Below, in pieces: positions 52,368-61,092 of a DNA stretch of 64,000 bases. Source of the stretch: Gp6-AA40 sp035496255 (lineage in GTDB: Bacteria; Acidobacteriota; Vicinamibacteria; Vicinamibacterales; UBA2999); the NCBI GenBank assembly GCA_035496255.1, contig DATJEU010000096.1, positions 60,662-124,661 of the forward strand, in the 5' to 3' direction. Each line of letters starts with the position of its first letter. Positions within the stretch are counted from its first letter, which is position 1. The notes below the pieces were generated by a model, which saw only the letters and a list, made by a program, of their open reading frames with translations, did not search any database and was not told the DNA's origin. The translations under genes were made by a program, and so were the position numbers.

Positions 52368-53674
52368 TCATCCGCAACCATTTCCTCGGCGCGGCGCGTC
52401 GGCCGGCGCAGGATCACGCCGCGCTGCGATGAGCGAATGAAATCGATCAGATAGCGGACCTCGGGCGACGTGAGTTCGCCGTCCTGCTCGATCTGCGCGA
52501 TCGCGCGCGTGGTATTCAGCTTCGACTGCAGCAGATAGCGGTACGCCCGCTTCAACTGCTCCACCGTGTCGGCGCTGAAGCCGCGCCGCGTCAACCCGAT
52601 GCTGTTGACGCCGAAGATGCGCGCCGGCCGGCTCCCAATCGTACGGCCGAACGGCAGTGCGTCCTTCGTCACCACCGAATAACCGCCGATGAAGCCGTGA
52701 CGACCGACGCGGCAGAACTGGTGCACGGCCGACCCGGCGCTGACGTTGGCGAAGTCTTCCACCGTGACGTGGCCGCCCAGGGTCGCATGCGGACCGAAGA
52801 TCGTGTGGCTGCCGATATGGCAATCGTGCGCGACATGGACGTACGCCATCAGCAGGTTGTCGTCGCCGATACTCGTCTGGCCGCCGCCGCCGGCCGTGCC
52901 GCGGTTGATCGTCGCGAACTCGCGGATGGTATTGCGCTGCCCGATCACCAGCCGCGTCCGCTCGCCCTTGTACTTGAGATCCTGCGGCGCCATCCCGACC
53001 GAGGCCATGGGATAGATGTGTGTCTCGTCGCCGATCTCGGTCCAGCCGTCGATCACCGCCGAGGCGCCGATCCGGCACCGCTTGCCGATGCGGACGTCCG
53101 GCCCGATCACCGCATGTGCGCCGACGATCGTGCCTTCACCGACCTGCGCCGCCGCATGGACGCGGGCGGTCGGATCGACGTACGCGGGCCCGGGCTCCAC
53201 GGCGATGAGCAGTTCGCCCTCCACGCAGAGCTGGCCATCGACAAACGCCGAGGCCTGCGCCTTCGCCAGCCGCGTCCGCGAGCGGCCCAGCGTGATCTCC
53301 AGCTTCAGGCGATCGCCCGGCGCCACCGGACGGCGGAACTTCGCGTTGTTGACGCCGCGCAGCGACGTCCGTGCGTGCGGCGTGGCCGCGGTCCGTTCCA
53401 GCACCAGGAGCGACGCCGCCTGCGTGAGCGCCTCGATCATGAGGACGCCGGGCATCAGTGGTGTGCCGGGAAAGTGGCCCTGGAAGAACTCTTCGTTGAC
53501 GGTGACGTTCTTGTAGGCGACGAGATGGACACCCGGCTGGTGTTCGACGATCGCGTCGACCAGGACGGACGGGTACCTGGCGTCGACGCGCTCGAGAACC
53601 GCGGAGAGCGCGAGCGCGGGGACCGAAGTCCCCGCCGCAGACGTGGGCGCGCTGGGGTGCTGCGGATCCGGCAC
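52364..53674 (-). CDS. Bifunctional FabZ-LpxA fusion: 3-hydroxyacyl-ACP dehydratase and UDP-GlcNAc acyltransferase
   Basis: 436 residues from GTG 53674, 4 bp after the skp stop. Residues about 25-165 are FabZ: 'RYPSVLVDAIVEHQPG', catalytic His in 'FFQGHFPGTPLMPGVLMIEALTQAA' with the Glu of IEALTQ. From about 175 on is LpxA: left-handed beta helix ('VDPTARVHAAAQVGEGTIVG'), active-site region 'AYVHVAHDCHIGSHTIFG', 'GGHVTVEDFANVSAGSAVHQFCRVG', 'LPFGRTIGSRPARIFGVNSIGL'. Joined enzymes would draw hydroxyacyl-ACP to either unsaturated fatty-acid or lipid A synthesis. lpxD, usually next to these, is absent. Confidence 0.92.
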   Translation of the reverse strand: MPDPQHPSAPTSAAGTSVPALALSAVLERVDARYPSVLVDAIVEHQPGVHLVAYKNVTVNEEFFQGHFPGTPLMPGVLMIEALTQAASLLVLERTAATPHARTSLRGVNNAKFRRPVAPGDRLKLEITLGRSRTRLAKAQASAFVDGQLCVEGELLIAVEPGPAYVDPTARVHAAAQVGEGTIVGAHAVIGPDVRIGKRCRIGASAVIDGWTEIGDETHIYPMASVGMAPQDLKYKGERTRLVIGQRNTIREFATINRGTAGGGGQTSIGDDNLLMAYVHVAHDCHIGSHTIFGPHATLGGHVTVEDFANVSAGSAVHQFCRVGRHGFIGGYSVVTKDALPFGRTIGSRPARIFGVNSIGLTRRGFSADTVEQLKRAYRYLLQSKLNTTRAIAQIEQDGELTSPEVRYLIDFIRSSQRGVILRRPTRRAEEMVADE

Positions 53675-53678
53675 GCGG

Positions 53679-54341
53679 CTACTTGCCGGTGGCGGGCTGC
53701 GCGGGCTTGGGCCCCGGCGTCGTCGTCGAGGGTCGTGGCGCCGGTGCTGCAGCCGCGGGTGCCGCCGCCGAACCCTGTGCGTTGATCAACTCATCGGTCA
53801 GGACGATCGCCGGATCGGCCCAGACGATGGTTCCGTCGGCGCCGAGCAGGAAATGCAACTGCCGCTCCTTCGCCATCTTCTCGACGACAGGACCGACGCG
53901 CCGCTGCCATTCCATCCGCGCCTGCTCCAGCACGTTCTGCACCTCGGTCTGCGCGTCTTCGTTGGCGCGCTCGAGATCCTTGCTCTGGCGATCGATATCC
54001 GCCTGCGCCTGCGCCTTCGCCGCGTCGCTCATCACGCTGGCATTCTGCTGCGCCTTGGCTTGCGCATCCTGCAGTGTCTTCTGCTTCGCGCCCAGTTCGC
54101 TCTGCTTCTGGTTGATCATCGCCTGCACTTTCTGGCCTTCGGTGGAGGCGGCGAACATCTCTTCCAGGTTGACGATGGCGTATTTCACGCCGGGCGGAAA
54201 CGGTACCTTGGTCGCAGCGGCCGGCGGCGGCGTGGCGGGGGCGGCCGGACGTGGCGCGGCCGGCGCCGGCGCCTGTTGTGCGAAGGTCGGGGCGGCCGTC
54301 AGCATCAGGCTGAGCGCCACGGTAGCGGCGAACACTTTCAT
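53679..54341 (-). CDS. skp: Skp/OmpH-family periplasmic chaperone
   Basis: 220 residues. Signal peptide (FAATVALSLMLTAAPTFAQ), an Ala/Pro-rich linker, then a small beta part 'VKYAIVNLEEMFAASTEGQKV' and a long coiled coil of Gln/Lys/Ala/Glu, ending 'LHFLLGADGTIVWADPAI' and another Ala/Pro-rich tail. Carries unfolded outer-membrane proteins to BamA. Both Pro/Ala tails are longer than in E. coli Skp. Next to fabZ-lpxA as in many diderms. Confidence 0.88.
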   Translation of the reverse strand: MKVFAATVALSLMLTAAPTFAQQAPAPAAPRPAAPATPPPAAATKVPFPPGVKYAIVNLEEMFAASTEGQKVQAMINQKQSELGAKQKTLQDAQAKAQQNASVMSDAAKAQAQADIDRQSKDLERANEDAQTEVQNVLEQARMEWQRRVGPVVEKMAKERQLHFLLGADGTIVWADPAIVLTDELINAQGSAAAPAAAAPAPRPSTTTPGPKPAQPATGK

Positions 54342-54442
54342 TCGAGTCCTCTCGTGATGTAACGGAAGCGACTGATTTTACTACGGCCGACCTAGCCCTG
54401 CCGGGGGAGGTTCGAGGCCGCAGTCACGGGACCATCTCAGCC

Positions 54443-54859
54443 TCAGTAGTGGTCAACCCTGACCTCGAAATCCGTCGGCTGCGTGAGCGCGCCCACGTCA
54501 TAGACACGCACACAGAGCGTCCCGGGCCCGGTGGCCGTGCCGAGCAGGACCGAATTCAATACCGCATCGTCCTTCACCACCGAGCTGATGGCGCAGGACG
54601 TGCCGTTCCAGGTCCCAAGCTGCAGACCCACCTTCACGGTGTCGTCGGGAGTGAGCGCGGTGAGCTGCACGGTGACGCTGCCCGCCTTCGCCTCGTCGAA
54701 GGTGGACGTCGCACCGCCGTTGACGGTGACGGTGCCGAAGAGGGTCTCGGTCACCTGGACCGCCGGCGTGTCGGCCGGAGCCGTCGGCGTGTCGGAGCCG
54801 CACCCGGCGGCGAGGAGGGCCAGCGACAGCGCCGGCAGCAAGAGCAGAGAACGAACCAT
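54443..54859 (-). CDS. Lipoprotein with beta-sandwich-like domain, unknown function
   Basis: 138 residues; signal peptide with lipobox LLAAGC. The mature part, after a Thr/Pro/Ala linker, resembles bacterial pre-peptidase C-terminal-like beta sandwiches ('FDEAKAGSVTVQLTAL', 'GTLCVRVYDVGALTQPTDFEVRVDHY'). Two cysteines may bridge. Located between bamA and skp, so an outer-membrane assembly link is possible but unproven. Confidence 0.7.
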   Translation of the reverse strand: MVRSLLLLPALSLALLAAGCGSDTPTAPADTPAVQVTETLFGTVTVNGGATSTFDEAKAGSVTVQLTALTPDDTVKVGLQLGTWNGTSCAISSVVKDDAVLNSVLLGTATGPGTLCVRVYDVGALTQPTDFEVRVDHY

Positions 54860-54874
54860 CAGTCGCAGTCTCGT

Positions 54875-57820
54875 TTAGAAAGTCGTGCCAACGGCAAACC
54901 TGAACGTCAGGTTCTTGGCCGGCTGGAGCTGGTTATCGAGCACGCCCCCACGCTGCGGATTCCACGCGTAGATCAGGCGGAAGGGCACGTTGAGTACGGG
55001 CATGAAGAAGCGGAGTTCAGCGCCGGTCGACGTCTTGAACGCGCTGGTCTTGCCGATCACCCTGGTCGTGACGCCGGGCGCGTTGGGATCGACGATCAAT
55101 TGCGGCGTCACGCCATCGAGCAGGAGCGGCGTCGGCGGGAACACGAGCTCGGTGAGATCTTCCTTCCACGCAAAACTCTGCCCGACGTCGCGAACCTGGC
55201 CGGCATCGTAGAAGAAGATCAGGCGCACCGGGTTCGCGATCGCGATCTGGTACTCGGCGTTGAACAGCAGGCTCTTGTTGCCGCCCAGCACGACCTGCGA
55301 GTTCGGCACCGTCGGTCCGACCGATCGGATGTCGAGACCGCGGATGCTGTATTCACCGCCGAGGAACAACCGTTCGAAGATCGGCAACGTCTTGGTGTCG
55401 CCGAGCGGCGCGATGTATTGCGCCTGGGCGCGCAGCCCGATCGAGGTGCGCGAGGTCTGCTTCAGGAACCAGATGCCTTCCACGACCGGCTTGTAGTACT
55501 TCGTATTGCCGCCGAGCACCGCCAGGTCCACCGACGCCGTCAGCTTTTTCCCGGACGAGGGGAAGATCGGGTTGTCGATGGTGTTGTGGACGAGCGTCGG
55601 TGAGACCTTGCTGATGGTCCGCACGCCGCCCTGCCCCAGCAGCAGCGAGTCCACCAGGAACGGGTTGCGATTGATCGCCTCGCGCTGTGTCGGCGTCAAC
55701 TGGCTGAGATCGTTCAGCGACGTCAGGAGACTGCACCCGGCGGTGCTGGTGATGCAGCTTGGATCGAGCAGCGCCTCGCTCAAGTCGGCGACACGGATCT
55801 TGTCGTACGAATAGGTCGCGAACATCCGCGTGAAGCCGCGGCCCAGCGGCAGGCCGAACATGATGTTGCCGCCGGTGTTCTTCTGCGTGTAGTAGCCGAT
55901 GTACTGCAGCGTGCTCTGGTGCAGGTCGAAGCCGCCGGTGATGTTGCGGTCGAACAGGAACGGCTCGGTGAACGATAGCTGATAGTTCGACGCGCGGTCG
56001 CCCTGCTGCAGTGAGAGGGTCAGGCTCTCGCCGCGGCCGAGGAAGTTCGACGTCTGAAACGCGAGCTGGCCGAACACGCCTTCGTATTGCGAGACGCCCG
56101 CGCCGAACGTCAACTGGTTGCGGTTCTGCTCTTCGACCTTCAGGGTCACGTCGACGTAGCCGTCCTTGCCCGGCGTCTTGTCGACCTTCATGTCCTTGTC
56201 GTCGCCCTTGATCTCCTTGAAGTACCCGAGCTGGTTCAGCCGCTTGACGCTGTTCTTCAGGTTCTCGGTGTTGAACACGTCGCCTTCGTAGAGGCGGATC
56301 TCGCGGCGAATCACGTTGTCGCGCGTCGTCGTGTTGCCGGTGAAGGTGATGCGGTTGACGTGGTACTGCTTGCCCTCGGTCAACTGCATCGTGATGTCGA
56401 CCGTCGGCGCCGCCTTCGCCTCCTCACCCTGCTTCGCTCCCTTGGCCACCACCTCCGGCGGCGCGAGCAGCGCTTCGGGCACCTGCGCGTTCAGTCCCGC
56501 CTCGAGGGTCTGGGCGTCGTCGCTGAATCGCATGTCCGGGAAGCCGGTGAACTCCATGAATCCGCTGGAGCCGTACGCCTCCTGTACCTTGCGCAGCCCA
56601 TCGCGGATCTTCTTCTCGTCGTACCACTCGCCGGTCTTCACCTTGAACTGGGAGCGGAGGGGCTCGGGCTGAAACTGTGTATTGCCGGCGACCTGGAACG
56701 ACCCGACCCGGTACCGCGCGCCTTCGGTCACGGGAATGCGCAGCTCGACCCACCGGGTCTTGCCGTCCTTGGTGTTCTCGAGCACCTTCAGTTCGGGATT
56801 GCCGACGCGGGCGCGGACGTAACCTTTCTGGTGGTAGTAGTCGACGACGTTCTGGGCGTCCTCCTCGAACTTTCCTTCCTTGTAGGTGCCGCCGCCGGTG
56901 ATCCAGGAGAGCCAGCCCTTGGCCTTGTTCTCCTTCATCTTGCGCGCGAGCTTGCGATCGCTGATCGCCTGGTTGCCGACGAAGTCGATCCGGCGAATCT
57001 TGATCTTCGGGCCCTCGCCGATCGTGAACGTGACGTTCACCAGCTTCGAGGTGGCGTTCTCGACCGGCGTCACCTTGTGCGTCACTTCCGCGTTGGTGAA
57101 CCCTTTCTCGGCCATCAGGTCACGCACCACGCCTTCGACGCGCCGCAGCGTGCTGTCGTCGATGAAGCCGTCGGAGCGCAGCTCGATGCTGCGATTCTTC
57201 AACTCCTCTTCGATCTTCGAGCGCTCGACGGCCTTCGACCCCTCGTAGGTGATCACCTTGATCCGCTGCCGCTCCTCCATGTGGTAGGTGAAGATCTTCC
57301 CCACCGCGCCGTTCGGGAACGTGTAGTCGGTCACCTCGACGGACATGTTGTCGAGGAAGCTGGTGTTCTTCATCAAGGTATTGAAGTCGGCGATCGCGGT
57401 CTCCTCCACCTTGTCGTCGTACGGCACCCACTTGTTCTGCGAGGGTGCACTCAGCATGTCCTTCAGCTTGATGTAGTACTCGTAGGTGCTCGGCTCGATC
57501 GTCGACGCGCCTCCCTGCGTGTCGAAGCAGAGAATCAGCGTCCAGACGAAGGTCGTGCCAGCCGGCGGCGTGTTCGCCGGGGCACCGAGCCAGTGCTGCT
57601 CGGGGGTGCTACAGGGGGTCTGCGTCACGGCGCCGGGAGGCGGCGTCGACTCTGAGGACGAATCGTTCGAGGCTGCGGGAGCCGCGGGCGCTGGAACCTG
57701 CGCGGGGCCTGGGCTCGCCGCCGGTGTTGAAGACGGCGAAGATGACTGCGCGCCGGCTGCCACCGGCCATACCCCAATCAGGGTCGCCAGCACCAGCGCG
57801 CGGGGCAACGGGCTATACAT
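54875..57820 (-). CDS. bamA: Outer membrane protein assembly factor BamA
   Basis: 981 residues, longer than the usual 750-800. Signal peptide (LVLATLIGVWPVAAGA), then about 80 extra residues rich in Pro/Ala/Ser with cysteines. POTRA repeats follow: 'IKVITYEGSKAVERSKIEEEL', 'KIRIRRIDFVGNQAISDRKL', 'YRVGSFQVAGNTQFQPEPL', 'YHVNRITFTGNTTTRDNVI'. The C-terminal Omp85 barrel includes 'FQTSNFLGRGESLTLSLQQG', 'LGGEYSIRGLDIRSVGP' (the RG-D motif) and ends LTFRFAVGTTF with a terminal Phe. Inserts beta-barrel proteins. Confidence 0.95.
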   Translation of the reverse strand: MYSPLPRALVLATLIGVWPVAAGAQSSSPSSTPAASPGPAQVPAPAAPAASNDSSSESTPPPGAVTQTPCSTPEQHWLGAPANTPPAGTTFVWTLILCFDTQGGASTIEPSTYEYYIKLKDMLSAPSQNKWVPYDDKVEETAIADFNTLMKNTSFLDNMSVEVTDYTFPNGAVGKIFTYHMEERQRIKVITYEGSKAVERSKIEEELKNRSIELRSDGFIDDSTLRRVEGVVRDLMAEKGFTNAEVTHKVTPVENATSKLVNVTFTIGEGPKIKIRRIDFVGNQAISDRKLARKMKENKAKGWLSWITGGGTYKEGKFEEDAQNVVDYYHQKGYVRARVGNPELKVLENTKDGKTRWVELRIPVTEGARYRVGSFQVAGNTQFQPEPLRSQFKVKTGEWYDEKKIRDGLRKVQEAYGSSGFMEFTGFPDMRFSDDAQTLEAGLNAQVPEALLAPPEVVAKGAKQGEEAKAAPTVDITMQLTEGKQYHVNRITFTGNTTTRDNVIRREIRLYEGDVFNTENLKNSVKRLNQLGYFKEIKGDDKDMKVDKTPGKDGYVDVTLKVEEQNRNQLTFGAGVSQYEGVFGQLAFQTSNFLGRGESLTLSLQQGDRASNYQLSFTEPFLFDRNITGGFDLHQSTLQYIGYYTQKNTGGNIMFGLPLGRGFTRMFATYSYDKIRVADLSEALLDPSCITSTAGCSLLTSLNDLSQLTPTQREAINRNPFLVDSLLLGQGGVRTISKVSPTLVHNTIDNPIFPSSGKKLTASVDLAVLGGNTKYYKPVVEGIWFLKQTSRTSIGLRAQAQYIAPLGDTKTLPIFERLFLGGEYSIRGLDIRSVGPTVPNSQVVLGGNKSLLFNAEYQIAIANPVRLIFFYDAGQVRDVGQSFAWKEDLTELVFPPTPLLLDGVTPQLIVDPNAPGVTTRVIGKTSAFKTSTGAELRFFMPVLNVPFRLIYAWNPQRGGVLDNQLQPAKNLTFRFAVGTTF

Positions 57821-57905
57821 TCGTGGGAGTCCTGAAACGCCTTCCGGGTAACCCGAGAATTTTACTGGATTTAGGACGGCCCCGACCGCGGTTTGGCCGG
57901 GCGGC

Positions 57906-57978
57906 GGTACCTGTAGGGCGCATCTTGCTTTCTAGATGCGCCGCGTGGCCGGTCTGAAAAGCAAGACCGGCCCTACAG
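57906..57978. repeat. Two adjacent REP-like hairpins between clpC and bamA
   Basis: GGGCGCATCTTGC / TAGATGCGCC and GGCCGGTCTGAAAAGC / AGACCGGCCC, flanked by CCTGTAG and CTACAGG. The outer flanks also pair, making a three-way structure. Related CCTACAGG...CCGGCCC piece at 60630-60690. Confidence 0.7.
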
Positions 57979-57986
57979 GTGTGCGA

Positions 57987-60428
57987 TCAGCTCAGATGGC
58001 GGCTGCCGGTCAGCTCACCAGCCGACCGATAGGCCAGGCGTCCGCCTTCGACGAAGACGTCGATTTCGCCGTCGCGCAGGTGGCCGCGGATCAGCTCTTC
58101 CGACAGCGGGTCCTCGATGTGCCGCTGAATCGCACGGCGCAGCGGACGCGCGCCATACGACCGGTCCTTCAGGGTGTTCTCGATGATCCAGTCGATGACC
58201 TCCGCCGTCACGTTGATCTTCATCCGGCGGTCGGCCAGGTTGACGTTGAGCTGATCGATCAGCAGGCCCGTGATCCGTCGCAGGTCGTCGTCGGTCAGCG
58301 CCTCGAAGACGATGATCTCGTCGATACGGTTGATGAACTCGGGGTTGAACGTCCGCTTCACCTCGCCGAGCACCATCTCGTTGACGTTCTTGTCGACGGT
58401 CCCGGCATCACTGGCCTGGAACCCGAGCGATGCCTTCTTCTGGATGAAGCGCGCCCCGATGTTCGAGGTCATGATGATGATCGTGTTCTTGAAGTTCACC
58501 CGGTTGCCAAGACCATCGGTCAGGTGGCCGTCTTCGAACACCTGCAGCAGGATGTTGAAGATGTCCGGGTGCGCCTTCTCGATCTCGTCCAGCAGCACGA
58601 CCGAGTAGGGATTGCGCTTCACCTTCTCCGTAAGCTGACCGCCCTCCTCGTGGCCGACGTATCCCGGCGGCGAGCCAATCAGCTTCGACACCGAGTGCTT
58701 CTCCATGTACTCGGACATGTCGAAGCGAATCAGCGCGCTGTCGCTCCCGAACAGGAAGTTCGCCAGCGAACGCGCCAGCTCGGTCTTACCGACGCCCGTC
58801 GGTCCGAGGAAGATGAAGCTGCCGACCGGGCGCTGCGGGCTCTTCAGCCCGGCACGCGATCGGCGGATGGCGCGCGAGATCGCCGAGATGGCTTTCTCCT
58901 GACTGATCACGCGGCGATGGAGTTCCTCCTCCATCCGCAGCAGCTTGTCGCCTTCCTCCTGGTTGATCGACGCGATCGGGACGCCGGTCCACTTCGAGAC
59001 GACCTCATCGATCTCCGTCTTGCCGACGACAATCTTGCGTGTGTTCGACTTGACGTCGAACTTCTCTTTCAGTTCGAGCTGCAGCCGTTCGCGCGCGGTC
59101 TGCTCCTGGTCCTTGAGCGCCTGCACGCGCTCGAAGTCCTTGTTCGAGACCGCGTGTTCGAGCTGCTCGACCGCCACCCGGATGCTCTTATTCAGCTCGC
59201 TGAACTCGCTGCTGTAACCTGCTTCCTTCAGTTTCGCGCGCGCACCCGCCTCATCGACGAGGTCGATCGCCTTGTCCGGCAGGAACCGGTCGGTGATGTA
59301 ACGGCTCGACTGATAGACCGCCGCCTCGATCGCCTCGCGCGTGTATTCGACGTGATGGAACTGCTCGTAGCGATCCTTCACGCCCATCAGGATCTCAATC
59401 GTTTCCTTCTCGGCCGGTGGATCGACCTTGATCGCCTGGAAGCGGCGCTCGAGCGAACGATCCTTCTCGATGTACTTGCGATACTCCGCCGGCGTCGTCG
59501 CGCCGATGCAGCGGATCTCGCCGCGCGACAATGCCGGCTTGAGGATGTTCGCCGCGTCGAGCGAACCCTCGGCCGAGCCCGCGCCGACCAGCGTATGGAG
59601 CTCGTCGATGAACACGATGATGTTCGGGTTCTCGGTCAGCTCCTTCATGATCGCCTTGAGGCGCTCCTCGAACTGACCGCGGTACTTCGTGCCGGCGACG
59701 ATCAACGAGATGTCGAGCGCGAGGATCCGTTTGTCGGCCAGGAAGTGCGGAACGTCGCCGTAGACGATCTTCTGCGCGAGCCCCTCGACGATGGCCGTCT
59801 TGCCGACGCCTGGTTCGCCAATCAGGACCGCGTTGTTCTTGGTTCGGCGGCACAGCACCTGCTGAACGCGTTCGAGCTCGTAGTCGCGGCCGACGAGCGG
59901 ATCGAGCTGGTTCTTGATCGCCGCCTCCGTCAGGTCGCGGCTGAACTCGGCCAGCAGCGGCGTCTCCTTGGCCGCACGGGTCAGCGTCGTCTTCTCGTTC
60001 AGGAGCTGGACGATGTCCTCGCGGACCGTATGGAGGCGCATCCCCTTCTCCATCAGGATGGAGGCGGCGACGCTGCGCTCTTCGCGCAGGATGCCGAGCA
60101 GCAGATGCTCGGTGCCGATGTAGTTGTGAAGCAGGCGATCCGCTTCTTCCGCGGCGAATCCCAGCACGCGCTTCGTTTCCGCGCTGAACGGAATCTCGAC
60201 CGAGGTCGAGACCTTCTCGCGGAACACGGTTCGCCCCTCGATCTCCTTCCGGATGTTCTCGAGCGAGAGATGAGAACGCGCAAAAATGCGGCTCGTGAGC
60301 CCCTTGCCTTCGCGAATCAAGCCAAGGAGCAGGTGCTCGGTCTCGATGGAGATGCTGCCGAGCTGGCTGGCCTCATAGCGGGCAAAGAACAGAACCCGCC
60401 GCGCCCTTTCCGTATAGCGTTCGAACAT
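57987..60428 (-). CDS. clpC: ATP-dependent Clp protease ATP-binding subunit ClpC
   Basis: 813 residues. Clp N domain (FERYTERARRVLFFARYEAS, 'TEHLLLGLIREG', 'TEHLLLGILREE'), AAA 1 with Walker A GEPGVGKT (204-211), middle coiled domain ('LKDQEQTARERLQLELKEKF'), AAA 2 with GPTGVGKT (542-549), 'LLDEIEKAHPDIFNILLQVFEDG' and the C-terminal D2-small domain. Unfolds substrates for ClpP. Strong promoter TTGGTA-17-TATAAT upstream. clpP not in window. Confidence 0.96.
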   Translation of the reverse strand: MFERYTERARRVLFFARYEASQLGSISIETEHLLLGLIREGKGLTSRIFARSHLSLENIRKEIEGRTVFREKVSTSVEIPFSAETKRVLGFAAEEADRLLHNYIGTEHLLLGILREERSVAASILMEKGMRLHTVREDIVQLLNEKTTLTRAAKETPLLAEFSRDLTEAAIKNQLDPLVGRDYELERVQQVLCRRTKNNAVLIGEPGVGKTAIVEGLAQKIVYGDVPHFLADKRILALDISLIVAGTKYRGQFEERLKAIMKELTENPNIIVFIDELHTLVGAGSAEGSLDAANILKPALSRGEIRCIGATTPAEYRKYIEKDRSLERRFQAIKVDPPAEKETIEILMGVKDRYEQFHHVEYTREAIEAAVYQSSRYITDRFLPDKAIDLVDEAGARAKLKEAGYSSEFSELNKSIRVAVEQLEHAVSNKDFERVQALKDQEQTARERLQLELKEKFDVKSNTRKIVVGKTEIDEVVSKWTGVPIASINQEEGDKLLRMEEELHRRVISQEKAISAISRAIRRSRAGLKSPQRPVGSFIFLGPTGVGKTELARSLANFLFGSDSALIRFDMSEYMEKHSVSKLIGSPPGYVGHEEGGQLTEKVKRNPYSVVLLDEIEKAHPDIFNILLQVFEDGHLTDGLGNRVNFKNTIIIMTSNIGARFIQKKASLGFQASDAGTVDKNVNEMVLGEVKRTFNPEFINRIDEIIVFEALTDDDLRRITGLLIDQLNVNLADRRMKINVTAEVIDWIIENTLKDRSYGARPLRRAIQRHIEDPLSEELIRGHLRDGEIDVFVEGGRLAYRSAGELTGSRHLS

Positions 60429-60475
60429 CCGGCCTGCCTGGGTTAGAGGTTGGTGAGAGGGTCCTCTGTCGCGCC

Positions 60476-60504
60476 ATTATAAGGCAAAGCTCTGGCGATA
60501 CCAA
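60476..60504 (-). promoter_or_regulatory. Sigma-70-type promoter for clpC
   Basis: TTGGTA (60499-60504, minus strand), exactly 17 bp, TATAAT (60476-60481). Leader about 40 nt. No CtsR- or CIRCE-like dyad was noticed, so heat-shock control is not visible. Confidence 0.65.
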
Positions 60505-60629
60505 TTGACCCCACTCGTCTAAGTCACACGCCCTGTTAGGTTTCTGGCTCGCCCTTCGGGCACATGCCTGCGCGCTTCGCCTCCTGATCGATGAGACGCG
60601 CGACGGGGTCGAACGGACTCACTCGTCCG

Positions 60630-60690
60630 CCGCCAACGGGAACGGCCGGTCCGTGAACAGAACCGGGCCCTACAGGAAAAACCGGCCCGC
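60630..60690. repeat. REP-like element at the end of the ABM-domain gene
   Basis: ACGGCCGGTCCGTG and GGGCCCTACAGG followed by AAAAACCGGCCC. Contains the stop codon and last codons of the ABM gene. The rest of 60429-60669 has no gene and no repeat; it carries the clpC promoter. Confidence 0.6.
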
Positions 60691-60963
60691 CGCCGTTATC
60701 ACCTGCTTCTGCACCACGGCGCGCTCGGCCACCGCGTCGTACGCCAGGAAGTGCGCTGACTCCCGATGCCGGGCGTGAGCCTCCCTCGAGTCGTACACCT
60801 CATGCAGAATCCAGACCGCCGGATCGTCGTACGACTGGCTGACATCGAAGCGCCGACAGCCCGGATCCTGCTCCACCGATGTGCGCGCATTCAGCAGCAG
60901 CGCGCGCGTGAACTCCTCGAGCAGTTCGGGCCGCACGGTCAGAATCACCAGGACGATGTGCAT
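60670..60963 (-). CDS. Antibiotic biosynthesis monooxygenase (ABM) domain protein
   Basis: 97 residues. 'IVLVILTVRPELLEEFTRALLLNARTSVEQDPGCRRFDV' and 'VWILHEVYDSREAHARHRESAHFLAY' form the ABM/LsrG ferredoxin-like dimer fold, with the usual 'E-x-Y' and 'H-x-x-S-x-H-F' patterns. May act on quinone-like or AI-2-type compounds; substrate unknown. The last residues and the stop lie in a palindromic repeat. Confidence 0.82.
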   Translation of the reverse strand: MHIVLVILTVRPELLEEFTRALLLNARTSVEQDPGCRRFDVSQSYDDPAVWILHEVYDSREAHARHRESAHFLAYDAVAERAVVQKQVITAAGRFFL

Positions 60964-60969
60964 GGGGAG

Positions 60970-61070
60970 ATCATCGGTGGACTTCGGGCTTCGGTCTACG
61001 GGCTTCGGGCCTGAGCATCCTCGGCGCCTTGCCGCAGCCCGGAGTCCGTGGCCCGGAGTCCCGCGACCAT
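60970..61070. repeat. Word-type repeat (CTTCGGGCTTCGG / CCGGAGTCC)
   Basis: GACTTCGGGCTTCGGTCTACGGG and later GCAGCCCGGAGTCCGTGGCC, broken inverted copies of each other. Sits between divergent genes. Confidence 0.5.
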
Positions 61071-61080
61071 CGCGCGCCGC

Positions 61081-61086
61081 TATACT
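61081..61086 (+). promoter_or_regulatory. -10 box (TATACT) 6 bp before start codon
   Basis: TATACT ends 6 bp before ATG 61093; no Shine-Dalgarno sequence fits. Leaderless transcript expected. Confidence 0.5.
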
Positions 61087-61092
61087 CGCGCG

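Noticed and set aside
57936..60446. A very long open frame on the plus strand opposite clpC
   Set aside because: It is the antisense of a clear ClpC; composition is dominated by Arg/Leu/Val/Asp as expected for a shadow frame in high-G+C DNA and no domain is visible.
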